DNA of 64,000 nucleotides from an uncultured Rhodospirillales bacterium (lineage in GTDB: Bacteria; Pseudomonadota; Alphaproteobacteria; Rhodospirillales; UBA2165). The translations under genes and the position numbers were made by a program. Location: the NCBI GenBank assembly GCA_913055735.1, contig CAJXKD010000001.1:806001-870000 (forward strand), given 5' to 3'. Within the stretch, counting starts at the first letter, position 1; each line of letters starts with the position of its first letter. Positions 36,297 through 46,607 of this stretch are shown here, piece after piece. The notes beneath the pieces were generated by a model. The model was not told where the DNA came from. It was given only the letters and a program-made list of their open reading frames with translations, and did no database searches.

Positions 36297-38999
36297 ATGA
36301 TGACAATCGGCGCACTCTCCTTCATTGCCCCATGGGCCTTGCTTGGATTGCTCGCGCTGCCCGCACTCTGGTGGTTGCTCCGCATTATCCCGCCGGCACC
36401 ACGGCGCATTCGCTTCCCCGCTATCCGGCTGATTATGCGGCTGGTCAATCCCGAAGAGAGTTCGGCCAAAACACCCTTGTGGTTGGTGATCCTTCGGTTT
36501 GCCTTGGTAGCCGCCGTGATCGTCACCGCCGCGCATCCTGTTCTCAACGCCACCAATCAAGTGGACGGACGCGGGCCATTAGTGCTGGTCGTTGACGACG
36601 GCTGGGCCGCGGCACAGAATTGGGATGCACGGCGAACCACCCTCGGCAATCTCATCGATCAGGCAGAGCGCGATAGCCGCGCCGTCGCGTTGGTCACCAC
36701 CGCGCCGTCGGCAAGCGCCGGACGTCTTGCCGTCTCGTTCATGTCGGCGGGCGAAGCGCGCGAACGCGCCCAGGCGCTGCAACCCAAACCTTGGCCCGTC
36801 GACCGAGGGGCGACCGAGATATTACTCGCGGATATCGACGCCCGGGGAAGCGCGCAGGTTGTCTGGTTGAGCAACGGTATGGAGATGGGCTCCGCCGACG
36901 ACTTTGCGGCAGCGCTTCGCCGAATTGGGACGCTGACCGTCTTTGCCGATCTGCCCGGCGCCCTGCCGACCGTTCTCTTGCCGCCGAATGCCGATCGCGA
37001 AGGCCTTGCGGTGACGGCGATGCGCGCCAGCAACGGTGAGCGGAAGAGCTATACCATCCGGGCACGCGATGAAGACGGCGCCGTTTTGACACGGCGTGAA
37101 CTGACCATCGAGTCGGACGAACGCGAAGGCACCCTGCGCCTCGATCTCCCCGTTGAAATCCGCAACCGTCTCGATCAATTGGAGATCGAGGGACAGAACA
37201 CGGCAGCCGCGGTCGTCCTGGTCGACGAACGGTGGCGCCGACGGCCTGTCGGTCTCATCTCGGATTTGAGGCGTGGTGCCGATCAACCGCTTCTCGACGA
37301 GCTATTTTATCTCGGCAGAGCTCTGGACCCCTTTACCGAAGTTCGCACCGGTCCCATCGAAGACCTGTTGAAGCGCGAACTATCGCTGATGGTCCTGGCC
37401 GATCCAGGCCGTTTGACCGGCACGGATCGCACGGCACTAACGCAATGGATCGAAACGGGTGGGGTCGCCGTCAGGTTTGCCGGGCCGCGCTTGGCGGGCG
37501 ATACCGATCCCTTGCTACCGGTTAAATTACGGGACGGCGACCGGGAGTTGGGCGGCGCGCTGTCCTGGACCAAACCCGCTACCATGGCCACTTTCGACGA
37601 GACCAGCCCATTCGCCGGCTTGACCATCCCCAAAGACATTCGTATCCGCCGTCAGGTACTTGCGCAGCCTTCGGTCGACCTTGCCGACAAGACCTGGGCA
37701 CGTCTGGCCGACGGGACGCCCCTGGTGACCGCAGAGAAAATGGGTGACGGTTGGCTTGTGTTCGTTCACGTCACGGCCAACCCGCAATGGTCCAATCTGC
37801 CGTTGTCGGGCCTGTTTGTCGAAATGTTGCAACAACTCGTGCAGTTGGGCCGCGGTGTTGCCGCCGAAGGCGAGAACCGGGTGCTCGCGCCTCTGCGTTC
37901 CGTCAACGGGTTCGGCCACCTGACCTCTCCCCTGCCCGGCGCCCAAGCCATCGCCGCCAAGGACCTGCCCTCCGCCGAACCCGGGCCGACGACGCCCCCC
38001 GGTTTTTATGGTGACGAGACGGCCCGGCGTGCCTTCAATTTGTCGACGTCTTTGGGCGCGCTGACACCGATCGCAAGCCTCGGTCCGGGCGTGTCCGTCC
38101 AGGCCTATGAAGGTTCGCGCGAAACCGACATGCGGCCGTGGGTATTGACCCTTGCGCTGCTTATCGCCATCGCCGACGTTGTCGCCTCTTTGGCACTACG
38201 CGGCCTGTTTGTTTTCAATCGCGCGGCGGCAGCGGCCGGCCTCGTTCTGCTTGCGGTAACGCCCGCGCTTGCGCAGTCTGGGCCAGCGGCGACGCCCAGC
38301 CTCGGCAACGCCGATGCCGCGCTCAACGTCCGCTTGGCCTATATAGAGACGGGCGATCCCGAGATCGATGAGGCGACGCACGCAGGTCTGCGCGGTCTCA
38401 GCTTCATCGCCAACAGCCGCACAGCCGCCGAACTCGCAGAGCCAATGGCCGTCGACCCATCCACGGACGAGCTTGCCTTCTTCCCCCTGATTTACTGGCC
38501 GGTGACAGCCAACGCGCCCGTCATTCCGCCGACAGCGGCAGCCCGCGTCAACACGTACTTGAAACGCGGCGGAACGATCCTGTTCGACACCCGGGACGAA
38601 GGCGGCGGCAATTATGTCGGCAACAGGCTGCAGATCATGGCCCGGCATCTGGATATCCCGGCCTTGGTGCAGGTTCCCTCGGATCACGTCCTGACCAAAG
38701 CCTACTACTTGCTGCGCGAGTTCCCCGGCCGATGGACAGGCGGGCTTGTCTGGATCGAGCGCGAAGGGCTGCGGGTCAATGACGGCGTTTCCTCGGTGAT
38801 CGTGGGATCGCACGATTGGGCCGGTGCCTGGGCGATCGATCAAGGCAACAAACCTCTCTATCCAGTTGTTCCCGGCGGCGAACGTCAGCGGGAACTGGCC
38901 TACCGTTTCGGTATCAATCTCGTCATGTATGCCTTGACCGGCAACTATAAAGCCGACCAGGTACATTTGCCCGCCATCCTCGAAAGGCTCGGTCAGTGA
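36297..38999 (+). CDS. BatA-type membrane protein fused to DUF4159
   Basis: A 900-residue membrane protein. The N-terminus is the BatA/TIGR02226 module: two helices around residues 6-25 and 60-80 with the ALWWLLRIIPPAPRRIRFP motif between. The middle (about 95-600) has VWA-like and beta-rich segments, starting LVLVVDDGWAAAQNW. Around residues 610-660 come further hydrophobic helices ending ALAQS, like an internal signal peptide. The C-terminal about 220 residues are DUF4159 (LAYIETGDPEIDEATHAGL, FPLIYWPV, and a TILFDTRDEGG motif). This domain order is common in alphaproteobacteria beside moxR and DUF58. The complex's role, probably envelope protein maturation, is unproven. Confidence 0.9.
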   Translation: MMTIGALSFIAPWALLGLLALPALWWLLRIIPPAPRRIRFPAIRLIMRLVNPEESSAKTPLWLVILRFALVAAVIVTAAHPVLNATNQVDGRGPLVLVVDDGWAAAQNWDARRTTLGNLIDQAERDSRAVALVTTAPSASAGRLAVSFMSAGEARERAQALQPKPWPVDRGATEILLADIDARGSAQVVWLSNGMEMGSADDFAAALRRIGTLTVFADLPGALPTVLLPPNADREGLAVTAMRASNGERKSYTIRARDEDGAVLTRRELTIESDEREGTLRLDLPVEIRNRLDQLEIEGQNTAAAVVLVDERWRRRPVGLISDLRRGADQPLLDELFYLGRALDPFTEVRTGPIEDLLKRELSLMVLADPGRLTGTDRTALTQWIETGGVAVRFAGPRLAGDTDPLLPVKLRDGDRELGGALSWTKPATMATFDETSPFAGLTIPKDIRIRRQVLAQPSVDLADKTWARLADGTPLVTAEKMGDGWLVFVHVTANPQWSNLPLSGLFVEMLQQLVQLGRGVAAEGENRVLAPLRSVNGFGHLTSPLPGAQAIAAKDLPSAEPGPTTPPGFYGDETARRAFNLSTSLGALTPIASLGPGVSVQAYEGSRETDMRPWVLTLALLIAIADVVASLALRGLFVFNRAAAAAGLVLLAVTPALAQSGPAATPSLGNADAALNVRLAYIETGDPEIDEATHAGLRGLSFIANSRTAAELAEPMAVDPSTDELAFFPLIYWPVTANAPVIPPTAAARVNTYLKRGGTILFDTRDEGGGNYVGNRLQIMARHLDIPALVQVPSDHVLTKAYYLLREFPGRWTGGLVWIEREGLRVNDGVSSVIVGSHDWAGAWAIDQGNKPLYPVVPGGERQRELAYRFGINLVMYALTGNYKADQVHLPAILERLGQ

Positions 39000-39015
39000 C
39001 AAGAGGCGCCGCCAT

Positions 39016-41115
39016 ATGACGACAGGCTTCACCGGCATCGGGTTCGCGCCGCTTATTCCCTGGCAGGCCATCGCCGGACTGGGTGGCATTCTCGCGCTCC
39101 TGATCTTGTTCGGTCTTATTCGCGGCGCCCGCGGTTCGTTCCTGCGGATGTTCGCAGGCGCCATCCTGGTGCTCGCCCTGTTCAACCCACGCCTCGAAAG
39201 CGAAACCCGGCAGCCGCAATCCGATGTCGCCGTTGTCGTCGTCGATGAATCGTCGAGCCAGAATGCCGGCGACCGGCGCAATCAACTCAAAACGGCTATC
39301 GAGGATACGCTGGCAAAGCTCGGGCAGATGGACGATCTCGACGTGCGGGTGGTGCGCGGCACGGAAACGGATGACGGTACGCAGTTATTCGGTGAATTGA
39401 AGCGCGCGCTTGCCGATGTCCCCGCAAACCGGTTTGCGGGCGCGGTAATGATCACCGACGGGCAGGTCCACGATGCGCCCGTCCTTACTGAAAACGATGG
39501 ACCAGAGGCTAAAAGCCGGACGGAGATCGTTTCCGAGATGGTTGGTCCCCTCCATCTGCTGATGACAGGTTCCCCCGACGAGCGCGACCGCCAATTGGAG
39601 GTCGTTCAGGCACCGGCCTTCGGGATTGTCGGCAAGACGGTCGAACTGTCGCTGCGCGTCGAAGACCGGCCGGGGAGCGGGGGCGGAACGGCACTGGTCA
39701 TCATCCGCGAAGGCGACGAGGTCACCATGGCGCGCCGGATGCCCGTCGGCATCGAAACCACGCTGCAGATTCCCATCGAACATGGCGGCCAAACCATCCT
39801 CGAAATCGAGGCGGAGGCGATGGCCAACGAGATGTCGCTGATCAACAACCGCGCGGTTGTTGCCATCAATGGTGTACGCGACCGGTTGCGGGTGCTTCTG
39901 GTTTCCGGCCAGCCCCATGCCGGGGAGCGGACGTGGCGCAATCTATTGAAATCGGATCCGTCGGTGGACCTGGTTCACTTCACGATTTTGCGGCCACCGG
40001 AGAAAAACGATTTCACGCCCCTCAACGAGCTGGCGCTGATCTCCTTTCCCATCCGCGAGTTGTTCGAGGTCAAACTGCACGAGTTCGATCTCATCGTGTT
40101 CGACCGGTACGTGATCCGCTTCGTTCTGCCGCCGGCCTATTTCCAAAATATCGAGACCTATGTGCGCGATGGCGGCGCCGTGCTTGCCGCAGTCGGTCCC
40201 GACTTCGCCGGTGTCCGCAGCCTCTATCACACGCCGCTGGGCGCGGTGTTCCCCGGCATCCCGTCAGGAAATATCGTCGAAGAACCTTTCCGCGCCGAAT
40301 TGACAGATCTCGGACGGCGCCACCCGGTCACCGCCGGTTTGCCGGGGGCGGCCACGCCGGGCGCCACCAGCGCGTGGGGCCATTGGTTCCGTCAGATCGA
40401 TGTTTCAGCCCAGTCCGGCGTCGCGCTCCTCAAAGGCGTCGACGAAAAGCCGCTCTTGCTCCTCAACCGGATCGGCAAGGGCCGCGTCGCCCAGTTCATG
40501 AGCGATCATATCTGGCTCTGGGCGCGGGGATATGACGGTGGCGGCCCCCATGCCGAATTGCTGCGGCGCTTGTCCTATTGGCTAATGAAAGAGCCGGACC
40601 TCGAAGAGGAAGACCTTCGCGCCATCGTCGACGGCAACAAATTGACCGTGCAGCGACGCTCCTTGTCGGAAAAAATTCCGCCGATTACGGTGACGGCGCC
40701 ATCGGGCCAAAAAGAGATTATCGAGCTTTCCACCGATGAAACCGGGGCAGCCTCGGCAACCATCACCGCGGCCGAAACCGGTCTCTACAGCGTCGAAGAC
40801 GGCACCCGGCGCACCATGGCCGCCGTCGGCAAGCTCAATCCGCCGGAACTTCAGGACCTGAGGGCCTCGCCCGACCGGCTGCTGCCCATCGTCAAGGCGT
40901 CGGGTGGCGGCGTTATTTGGATCGGCGACGGCCTTCCGGATTTCCGCCGCACGCGTCCCGGCCGTAGCGCCGCCGGATCGTCCTGGCTCGGCATGGTCGA
41001 CAACGGCGCCTATATCGTCACGGGCGTCCGCCAAGTGCCGTTGCTGCCCGCGCTCTTATTCCTCCTGCTTGCCGCCGGCGGCATGACCCTCGCGTGGTGG
41101 CGCGAAGGACAATAA
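39016..41115 (+). CDS. large membrane protein with VWA-like and glutamine-amidotransferase-like regions
   Basis: A 699-residue protein. Two N-terminal membrane helices (about 16-36 and 42-58) are followed by a VWA-like region whose first strand VAVVVVDESSSQN has the DxSxS metal motif. Residues about 270-520 resemble the GATase1-like fold found in similar proteins (LRVLLVSGQPHAGERTWR, FDLIVFDRYVI, GRVAQFMSDHIWLWARG). A C-terminal helix (LLPALLFLLLAAGGMTLAW) ends it. It is the last large gene of the MoxR-DUF58-DUF4159 operon and starts 16 bases after the previous stop. Function is unknown; it is probably a partner of the DUF4159 protein in the periplasm. Confidence 0.85.
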   Translation: MTTGFTGIGFAPLIPWQAIAGLGGILALLILFGLIRGARGSFLRMFAGAILVLALFNPRLESETRQPQSDVAVVVVDESSSQNAGDRRNQLKTAIEDTLAKLGQMDDLDVRVVRGTETDDGTQLFGELKRALADVPANRFAGAVMITDGQVHDAPVLTENDGPEAKSRTEIVSEMVGPLHLLMTGSPDERDRQLEVVQAPAFGIVGKTVELSLRVEDRPGSGGGTALVIIREGDEVTMARRMPVGIETTLQIPIEHGGQTILEIEAEAMANEMSLINNRAVVAINGVRDRLRVLLVSGQPHAGERTWRNLLKSDPSVDLVHFTILRPPEKNDFTPLNELALISFPIRELFEVKLHEFDLIVFDRYVIRFVLPPAYFQNIETYVRDGGAVLAAVGPDFAGVRSLYHTPLGAVFPGIPSGNIVEEPFRAELTDLGRRHPVTAGLPGAATPGATSAWGHWFRQIDVSAQSGVALLKGVDEKPLLLLNRIGKGRVAQFMSDHIWLWARGYDGGGPHAELLRRLSYWLMKEPDLEEEDLRAIVDGNKLTVQRRSLSEKIPPITVTAPSGQKEIIELSTDETGAASATITAAETGLYSVEDGTRRTMAAVGKLNPPELQDLRASPDRLLPIVKASGGGVIWIGDGLPDFRRTRPGRSAAGSSWLGMVDNGAYIVTGVRQVPLLPALLFLLLAAGGMTLAWWREGQ

Positions 41116-41203
41116 GGGCAACACTTCCCTAACCTCTTTGGCCTTAGATTAAAGGCCCCAGGCGTTGAAGACAGACGCCGGAGACATTTGTTTTGAGGGT
41201 CCC

Positions 41204-41545
41204 ATGCCTTTCGTCCGGCGCAACGCCGATGGTAAAATTGACGCAGTATTCCAAACGGCCGAAAACGGTGCCGAAGAGGAGATCGCGATCGATCATCCCG
41301 AACTCCGGGCTTTCCTCGTCGAAGTGGAGGCACACCAAGTCGAAGACGAATGGCTCAAAGCGGACCTGTCGCTGGCGCGTGTTATCGAAGACCTGATTGG
41401 TGTCCTGATCGACAAGGGTGTGATTTCCTTCACCGACCTTCCCCACCATGCACAGGAAAAGCTGATCCAACGCAAGGGCCTCCGCCAAGAGCTGTCTTAC
41501 GTCGCCAAGCTGTTCGGCCACGGCGAGGAAGACGGCTACCTCTAA
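41204..41545 (+). CDS. small conserved protein of unknown function
   Basis: A 113-residue soluble acidic protein beginning MPFVRRNADGKIDAVF. Similar short proteins that start MP(F/Y)V.R...G.I.AV and continue with DHPELRAFL occur widely in proteobacteria. They are sometimes labelled tryptophan-synthase-beta-like, without functional proof. The second half is helical (LARVIEDLIGVLIDKGVISF). A GAGGG site lies in front of the ATG at 41204. It is 88 bases after the membrane-protein operon and converges on gcvPB, with 23 bases between stops. Confidence 0.75.
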   Translation: MPFVRRNADGKIDAVFQTAENGAEEEIAIDHPELRAFLVEVEAHQVEDEWLKADLSLARVIEDLIGVLIDKGVISFTDLPHHAQEKLIQRKGLRQELSYVAKLFGHGEEDGYL

Positions 41546-41568
41546 ACTCTCTCGCAGATCGGCTTAGT

Positions 41569-43083
41569 TTATTCCGCCGCTTGATCGATCGGCGGCTGCC
41601 AGCGCAATACCGGATTGCGGGCGGCCTTGGTTTCGTCGAGACGGCGGCGCGGCGCGTATTTGGGTGCGTCGTGGAAGGACGCCGCCTCCCCCGCTTTCGC
41701 CCGTTCGGTAAGACCGCGCACCAAAGCGATATATTGCTCCAACGACTCGCGGCTTTCCGTTTCGGTCGGCTCCATCAAAAGCGCGCCGTGCACCACCAAC
41801 GGGAAGTACATGGTCATCGGGTGGACGCCCTCGTCGATCATCGCCTTGGCGAAATCGAGGGTCGTGACATCCGTGTTGCGCAGAAAATGATCGTCGAAGA
41901 GAACTTCATGCATGCAGGGTCCGGGATAGGACTGGGTCAGCAGATCATTAAGCCGCGCCGCCAGATAATTGGCGCTCAGCACGGCATCGGCGGAGGCCTG
42001 ACGCAATCCGTCGGCACCCATGCTCAGCATGTAGGAAAGCGCCCGGACAAACACCCCGGCCTGGCCGTGGAAACCCTTCATCCGGCCATAGGGCTTCGCG
42101 TCGGTTTGACCGGCGTGTTCAGCCAACTGGAACCCGTCAGGCCCGTGCATCACATAGGGCAAGGGCATAAAGGGCGCCAATGCCTCGGACAACACGACCG
42201 GGCCCGCCCCCGGTCCGCCGCCGCCATGCGGCGTCGAAAACGTCTTGTGCAGATTGAGGTGCATACTGTCGATGCCGAGGTCGCCGGGACGTACGCGCCC
42301 GACGATGGCATTGAAATTTGCGCCGTCGCAATAAACGAAACCGCCTACCGCATGCACCGCGGCACTGATCTCGACGATTTCATCTTCGAACAGGCCGCAG
42401 GTATTGGGATTGGTGATCATGATGGCGGCAACGTCGTCCCCCAGCCGTTCCTTAAGGACAGCGAGATCGACGCGACCCGCTTCGTTGGCGGGCACCGCCT
42501 CGACCTTGTAGCCGCACATATGGGCGCTCGCCGGATTGGTGCCGTGAGCGGATTCGGGGACCAGCACCCGCTTGCGCGCATCGCCACGATCCTCGAGTGC
42601 CGCACGGATGGTCATCAGCCCCGTCAATTCACCGTGCGCCCCGGCGGCCGGGGACATGGCCACCGCCGGCATCCCCGTCAGAACCTTCAGCCATTCGGCA
42701 CAGAGATCGATCATCGCTAACGCGCCCTGCACCGTCTTCTCCGGCTGGAGCGGATGGATATCGGCGAATCCCGGCAGACGCGCCATCTTCTCGTTGAGAC
42801 GCGGATTGTGTTTCATGGTGCAGGAGCCGAGCGGATACATACCGGCATCGATGGCGTAATTTTTTTGGCTGATGCGCAGATAGTGACGCACCACCTGCGG
42901 CTCCGCCAGGCCCGGCAGACCGATCTCGCCTTTGCGCGCCGCGTTACCCAACCGGCTTTCGATCTCCGGCACCTCCGGCAGATCGACCGCCGTGCGGCCC
43001 GGCGCATCCTGTTCGAAGATCAACGGCTCTTCGAGCTGCAAACCACGGTGACCGGTGATGGTGTCCGGAATGGAATTCGCCAT
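41569..43083 (-). CDS. gcvPB: glycine dehydrogenase (decarboxylating) subunit 2
   Basis: A 504-residue half of the split P-protein, the PLP-bearing subunit that decarboxylates glycine. The PLP lysine is in HLNLHKTFSTPHGGGGPG, a hallmark of the family. Other blocks are YPLGSCTMKHNPRLNE and ESAHGTNPASA. The ATG at 43083 shares its A with the gcvPA TGA stop (TGATG), so translation is coupled; the longer frame upstream runs through gcvPA and is not real. It is the last gene of the lipoprotein-gcvT-gcvH-gcvPA-gcvPB operon. Confidence 0.97.
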   Translation of the reverse strand: MANSIPDTITGHRGLQLEEPLIFEQDAPGRTAVDLPEVPEIESRLGNAARKGEIGLPGLAEPQVVRHYLRISQKNYAIDAGMYPLGSCTMKHNPRLNEKMARLPGFADIHPLQPEKTVQGALAMIDLCAEWLKVLTGMPAVAMSPAAGAHGELTGLMTIRAALEDRGDARKRVLVPESAHGTNPASAHMCGYKVEAVPANEAGRVDLAVLKERLGDDVAAIMITNPNTCGLFEDEIVEISAAVHAVGGFVYCDGANFNAIVGRVRPGDLGIDSMHLNLHKTFSTPHGGGGPGAGPVVLSEALAPFMPLPYVMHGPDGFQLAEHAGQTDAKPYGRMKGFHGQAGVFVRALSYMLSMGADGLRQASADAVLSANYLAARLNDLLTQSYPGPCMHEVLFDDHFLRNTDVTTLDFAKAMIDEGVHPMTMYFPLVVHGALLMEPTETESRESLEQYIALVRGLTERAKAGEAASFHDAPKYAPRRRLDETKAARNPVLRWQPPIDQAAE

Positions 43084-44426
43084 CACAGAACTCCCGCCAA
43101 CGCCGAGACGAAAGCATCCATGTCGGATGGCCGCGCCGTCTCGGTTGCCGCCACGAGCAATAATTGGTCGACGGCCGGATCGTCCGGGATCAGACGCGAC
43201 ACGGGCACACCCGCCAATATATGCCGGTCGGCCAGGGCATCGACCACCTGAGCCGCCGATTTCGGCAGACGCACCGTGAATTCGTTGAAGTAAGCATCGT
43301 TGACAATCTCGACGTCCGGCACCGCAGCCAACTTTCCGGCAAGCGTGACCGCCGCTGCGTGATTGAGGGCAGCGAGTTTGGTGAACCCGGCTTCGCCCAG
43401 CAGACTGAGATGAATGGTGAAGGCCAACGCACAAAGGCCGGAGTTCGTACAAATGTTGCTGGTCGCCTTTTCCCGCCGGATATGCTGCTCGCGGGTCGAC
43501 AGGGTCAACACCCAGCCGCGCCGGCCATCGACGTCGACGGTTTCGCCCGCCAAGCGTCCCGGCATTTGGCGCAGGAAGCGTTCGCGCACCGCGAACAATC
43601 CGACATGAGGGCCGCCGAACCCCATCGGATTGCCCAGCGACTGTCCCTCGGCGGCGACGATGTCGGCGCCCATGTTTCCGGGCGCCTCGACGGCCCCCAG
43701 AGACACGATCTCGGTCACCACCACGACCAAAAGCGCGCCGGCGGCATGGCAGGCATCGGCCAAAACCGACAACTCCTCGACTTGGCCGAAGAAATCTGGG
43801 TTCTGTACAACGACGCAAGCCGTTTCGTCATCGAGATGCTCGGAAAGGTTTTCGCCGCCTTCGGCGTTCGCGGGCAGGGCGTCGATGGTCAGGCCCATGA
43901 AACGGGCGTTGGTTTGCGTCACCTCGCGATAATGGGGATGCAATCCGCCCGACAGCACCACCCGGTTCCGGCGCGTGACGCGGCAGGCCATCATCGCCGC
44001 CTCGGCGCACGCGGTCGCGCCGTCATACATGGAGGCATTGGCTACATCCATCCCCGTCAGCAGCGCGACCTGGGTCTGGAATTCGAATAGAGCCTGCAAG
44101 GTGCCTTGCGAGATTTCGGGCTGATAGGGCGTATAGGAGGTAAGGAATTCGCTGCGCTGGATCAGATGGTCGACCGTCGCCGGGGTGTGGTGCCGATAGG
44201 CACCCGCGCCGAGAAAGAAGGGGACCGACCCCGCACTGACGTTTTCGGCCGCCAGCGCCGCCATTTGCCGCTCGACCTCCAGCTCACCCGCATGGAACGG
44301 CAGATCAACCGGTTGGTCCAGCAGCACGTCCGCAGGAACGTCCTTGTACAGCTCCTTGATATCTCCGGCCCCGATGGCCGCGAGCATTTCAGCCCGGTCG
44401 GTATCGGTGAGCGGCAGGTAGCGCAT
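43083..44426 (-). CDS. gcvPA: glycine dehydrogenase (decarboxylating) subunit 1
   Basis: A 447-residue N-terminal-half homologue of the P-protein that forms a heterotetramer with GcvPB. Features: [18 protein letters not shown] at the start, [36 protein letters not shown] (quoted to 20 residues), and the later [15 protein letters not shown]. The ATG at 44426 overlaps the gcvH stop (TGATG), which is a better start than the TTG one codon earlier. Splitting P-protein into two chains is usual in many alphaproteobacteria and Gram-positives. Confidence 0.97.
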   Translation of the reverse strand: MRYLPLTDTDRAEMLAAIGAGDIKELYKDVPADVLLDQPVDLPFHAGELEVERQMAALAAENVSAGSVPFFLGAGAYRHHTPATVDHLIQRSEFLTSYTPYQPEISQGTLQALFEFQTQVALLTGMDVANASMYDGATACAEAAMMACRVTRRNRVVLSGGLHPHYREVTQTNARFMGLTIDALPANAEGGENLSEHLDDETACVVVQNPDFFGQVEELSVLADACHAAGALLVVVVTEIVSLGAVEAPGNMGADIVAAEGQSLGNPMGFGGPHVGLFAVRERFLRQMPGRLAGETVDVDGRRGWVLTLSTREQHIRREKATSNICTNSGLCALAFTIHLSLLGEAGFTKLAALNHAAAVTLAGKLAAVPDVEIVNDAYFNEFTVRLPKSAAQVVDALADRHILAGVPVSRLIPDDPAVDQLLLVAATETARPSDMDAFVSALAGVL

Positions 44427-44803
44427 CAATCCAATTCGGCCGTATAAGCGTCGTAGGCCGCCTTATCCATCAAGCCATCGAGTTGCGAGGCATCGGCGAT
44501 CTTGATCTTGAAGAACCAGCCGTTGCCGAACGCGTCGCTGTTGACGGCACCGGGCTCATCCTCGAGCGACCCGTTGGTTTCGACGATCTCGCCGTCGACG
44601 GGCGCGAACACTTCGGATGCCGCCTTCACCGATTCGACCACGGCCGCCTCTTCACCCTTCGAAAAGGCCTTACCCGTTTCGGGCAACTCGACGAAGACCA
44701 CGTCCCCCAGTTGCTCCTGCGCGTATTCAGAAATGCCGACCGTTCCGACGTCACCGTCGACGGCAATCCATTCGTGATCCTTCGTAAACTTCATGTCCGA
44801 CAT
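44426..44803 (-). CDS. gcvH: glycine cleavage system H protein
   Basis: A 125-residue lipoyl carrier that shuttles the aminomethyl group between P-, T- and L-proteins. The lipoylated lysine is K60 in [20 protein letters not shown], given here to 20 residues. The N-terminus [20 protein letters not shown] is the family consensus. Length is standard. It lies between gcvT (62 bases upstream) and gcvPA (coupled). Confidence 0.97.
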   Translation of the reverse strand: MSDMKFTKDHEWIAVDGDVGTVGISEYAQEQLGDVVFVELPETGKAFSKGEEAAVVESVKAASEVFAPVDGEIVETNGSLEDEPGAVNSDAFGNGWFFKIKIADASQLDGLMDKAAYDAYTAELD

Positions 44804-44865
44804 GCTTCTTTTTCCGTCCCTGTACGTTGAATATGCTTCGGCGAAACGCGCCGCCGGTTCTTGGG

Positions 44866-45975
44866 CTACCCCTTGAAATAGCGATGAGCGACGAAAGGCA
44901 TCTCGATAATCTTGCCGGGCAACAACTTGCCCCGGACCACCAAATTGACTTCCGTTCCCGGCTGCGCGCAGTTGCTTTCTACATACCCCATGGCGATGGG
45001 TCCGTCGATAGTGGGACCGAACCCACCCGAAGTAACCTCACCGACGACACTGCCATGTACATTCTGAATCTCCGCATGCGCACGCGCCGGTGCGCGCCCG
45101 TCGAGCCGGATGCCGACACGCTTGCGGCCGGGGCCGTCGGCAATCTGCCGCTGAATGATCGGCGCTCCCGGAAATCCGCCTTCTTCACGCCGCCGTTTGG
45201 CAATCGACCACAGGAGATCGGCTTCCACCGGCGTCGTTTGTTCATCGATATCTGATCCGTATAGGCATAGCCCCGCTTCGAGCCGCAATGTATCGCGGGC
45301 ACCGAGCCCCCCGGGAACGACCCCCGGCAATGCCAAGATTTTTTCGACGAGAGCCACCGCGCTGTCTGCCGGAATGGATATCTCATACCCATCCTCACCC
45401 GTGTAGCCCGAGCGCGAGACGTAACACGCGACATCCCCCACCTCCATCTCGGCAAACCCCATGAATTTCATCTCCGCCGCCGCCGGCGCGAGCGCCGAAA
45501 GCGCGTCCGCTGCTGTCGGCCCCTGAAGCGCCACGAGGGCGCGGTCTTCCAGCGTCCACATGACGATCCGCTCCGCCAGCGCTTCCTTAATATGGGCGAA
45601 ATCCGCCTCCTTGCGGGACGCGTTGACGACGATAAACAGGCCAGCACCCATATTGGCGACCATCAGATCGTCGAGGATACCGCCATTCTCGTTGGTGAAC
45701 TGGGTATAGCGCATCCGACCGGTGGCCAATCCGGCAAGGTCCGCCGGAACCAATGTCTCCAGAGCGGCCGCGGCATCACCTTCAAGGATCGCTTGGCCCA
45801 TATGGCTGACGTCGAACAACGAGGCGGCTTGGCGTGTATGGAGGTGTTCGGCAAGGATGCCGTTCGCGTATTGCACCGGCATCTCATACCCGGCGAACGG
45901 GACCATCTTGGCACCCAACGACCGGTGCAGATCGTAAAGCACCGTGCGCTTCAGATCACCGGGGATGTCGTCCAT
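44866..45975 (-). CDS. gcvT: glycine cleavage system T protein (aminomethyltransferase)
   Basis: A 369-residue folate-dependent enzyme that releases ammonia and methylene-THF from the H-protein-bound intermediate. Landmarks: [44 protein letters not shown] with the catalytic aspartate, and [13 protein letters not shown], then [18 protein letters not shown]. The ATG at 45975 comes one base after the stop of the lipoprotein gene, so the two are translationally coupled. The L-protein (dihydrolipoamide dehydrogenase) is not in this window. Confidence 0.96.
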   Translation of the reverse strand: MDDIPGDLKRTVLYDLHRSLGAKMVPFAGYEMPVQYANGILAEHLHTRQAASLFDVSHMGQAILEGDAAAALETLVPADLAGLATGRMRYTQFTNENGGILDDLMVANMGAGLFIVVNASRKEADFAHIKEALAERIVMWTLEDRALVALQGPTAADALSALAPAAAEMKFMGFAEMEVGDVACYVSRSGYTGEDGYEISIPADSAVALVEKILALPGVVPGGLGARDTLRLEAGLCLYGSDIDEQTTPVEADLLWSIAKRRREEGGFPGAPIIQRQIADGPGRKRVGIRLDGRAPARAHAEIQNVHGSVVGEVTSGGFGPTIDGPIAMGYVESNCAQPGTEVNLVVRGKLLPGKIIEMPFVAHRYFKG

Positions 45976-45976
45976 C

Positions 45977-46576
45977 TTATCGGCCACCTGCCGCGTTCCG
46001 GCGGCCTCGCTGCCGGTTACGATTATAGTCGAGTTGTTCGCGGGTGAGGGCAAAACCCATGAAAATGTCCACATCCGGACCTTGCAGGTCGGCGCTAAGG
46101 GGAATGTTCAGGCGCACCTCGTTATCGACAACCTGGACGTTGTTCCGGTTTTCCGGAAACGCCACCTGCAGCTTGAACTCCGATTTACCCTTCGGGTCAG
46201 GGTGAAAATTGGAAATGGCGACGAAATACGTCAGCGCCACCGTACGGCTTGCAGCGGCAGGACCGCGACCCACCTCGAATGCTGGCTTGACCACGACATC
46301 GACGGAAGTCCAATCGGGCGAGTCGCCGTTATATTCACAGTCACCCTGAAAGCCGGCCATCCTGGCTTCATATTCTATGTCGGTAATGTCGCGGCCCGGC
46401 CCCGCGCGGAAGGACGTGATCTCCGCCGCGGACGGCAAAATGCGTACCGTCGGACAGGCTGGTAACGCCGCCTTCTTCCCAAATGGCGAAATATCGGGAA
46501 TGCCGACTTCGCACCCCGCCAACATCATCGCAACCAACCCCACGGCAGCCAGATGCCTAGAGCGTCGAAAGTTCAT
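45977..46576 (-). CDS. conserved lipoprotein at the head of the gcv operon
   Basis: A 199-residue predicted lipoprotein with lipobox MLAGC (cysteine at about residue 22). Two further cysteines (ACPTVRI and GDCEYNG) may pair. The mature part has beta-rich segments (VALTYFVAISNFHPDPKG and VQVVDNEVRLNIPLS) of a family I cannot name. AAGGAAG precedes the ATG at 46576; an in-frame extension overlaps the CDGSH gene. Its stop is one base from the gcvT start, an unusual partner for glycine cleavage. Whether it has any part in that pathway is unknown. Confidence 0.75.
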   Translation of the reverse strand: MNFRRSRHLAAVGLVAMMLAGCEVGIPDISPFGKKAALPACPTVRILPSAAEITSFRAGPGRDITDIEYEARMAGFQGDCEYNGDSPDWTSVDVVVKPAFEVGRGPAAASRTVALTYFVAISNFHPDPKGKSEFKLQVAFPENRNNVQVVDNEVRLNIPLSADLQGPDVDIFMGFALTREQLDYNRNRQRGRRNAAGGR

Positions 46577-46607
46577 ATGGCGGTACTTCCTTCTACGTTT
46601 CAGCCCT

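Noticed and set aside
41350..42720. Long plus-strand reading frame of 456 codons over gcvPB
   Set aside because: It is antisense to a clear gcvPB with PLP motif; long shadow frames are expected in GC-rich genes and its protein has no recognisable domain.
43083..43818. N-terminal 245-codon extension of gcvPB
   Set aside because: It runs through gcvPA in another frame; the coupled ATG at 43083 and family length fix the true start.
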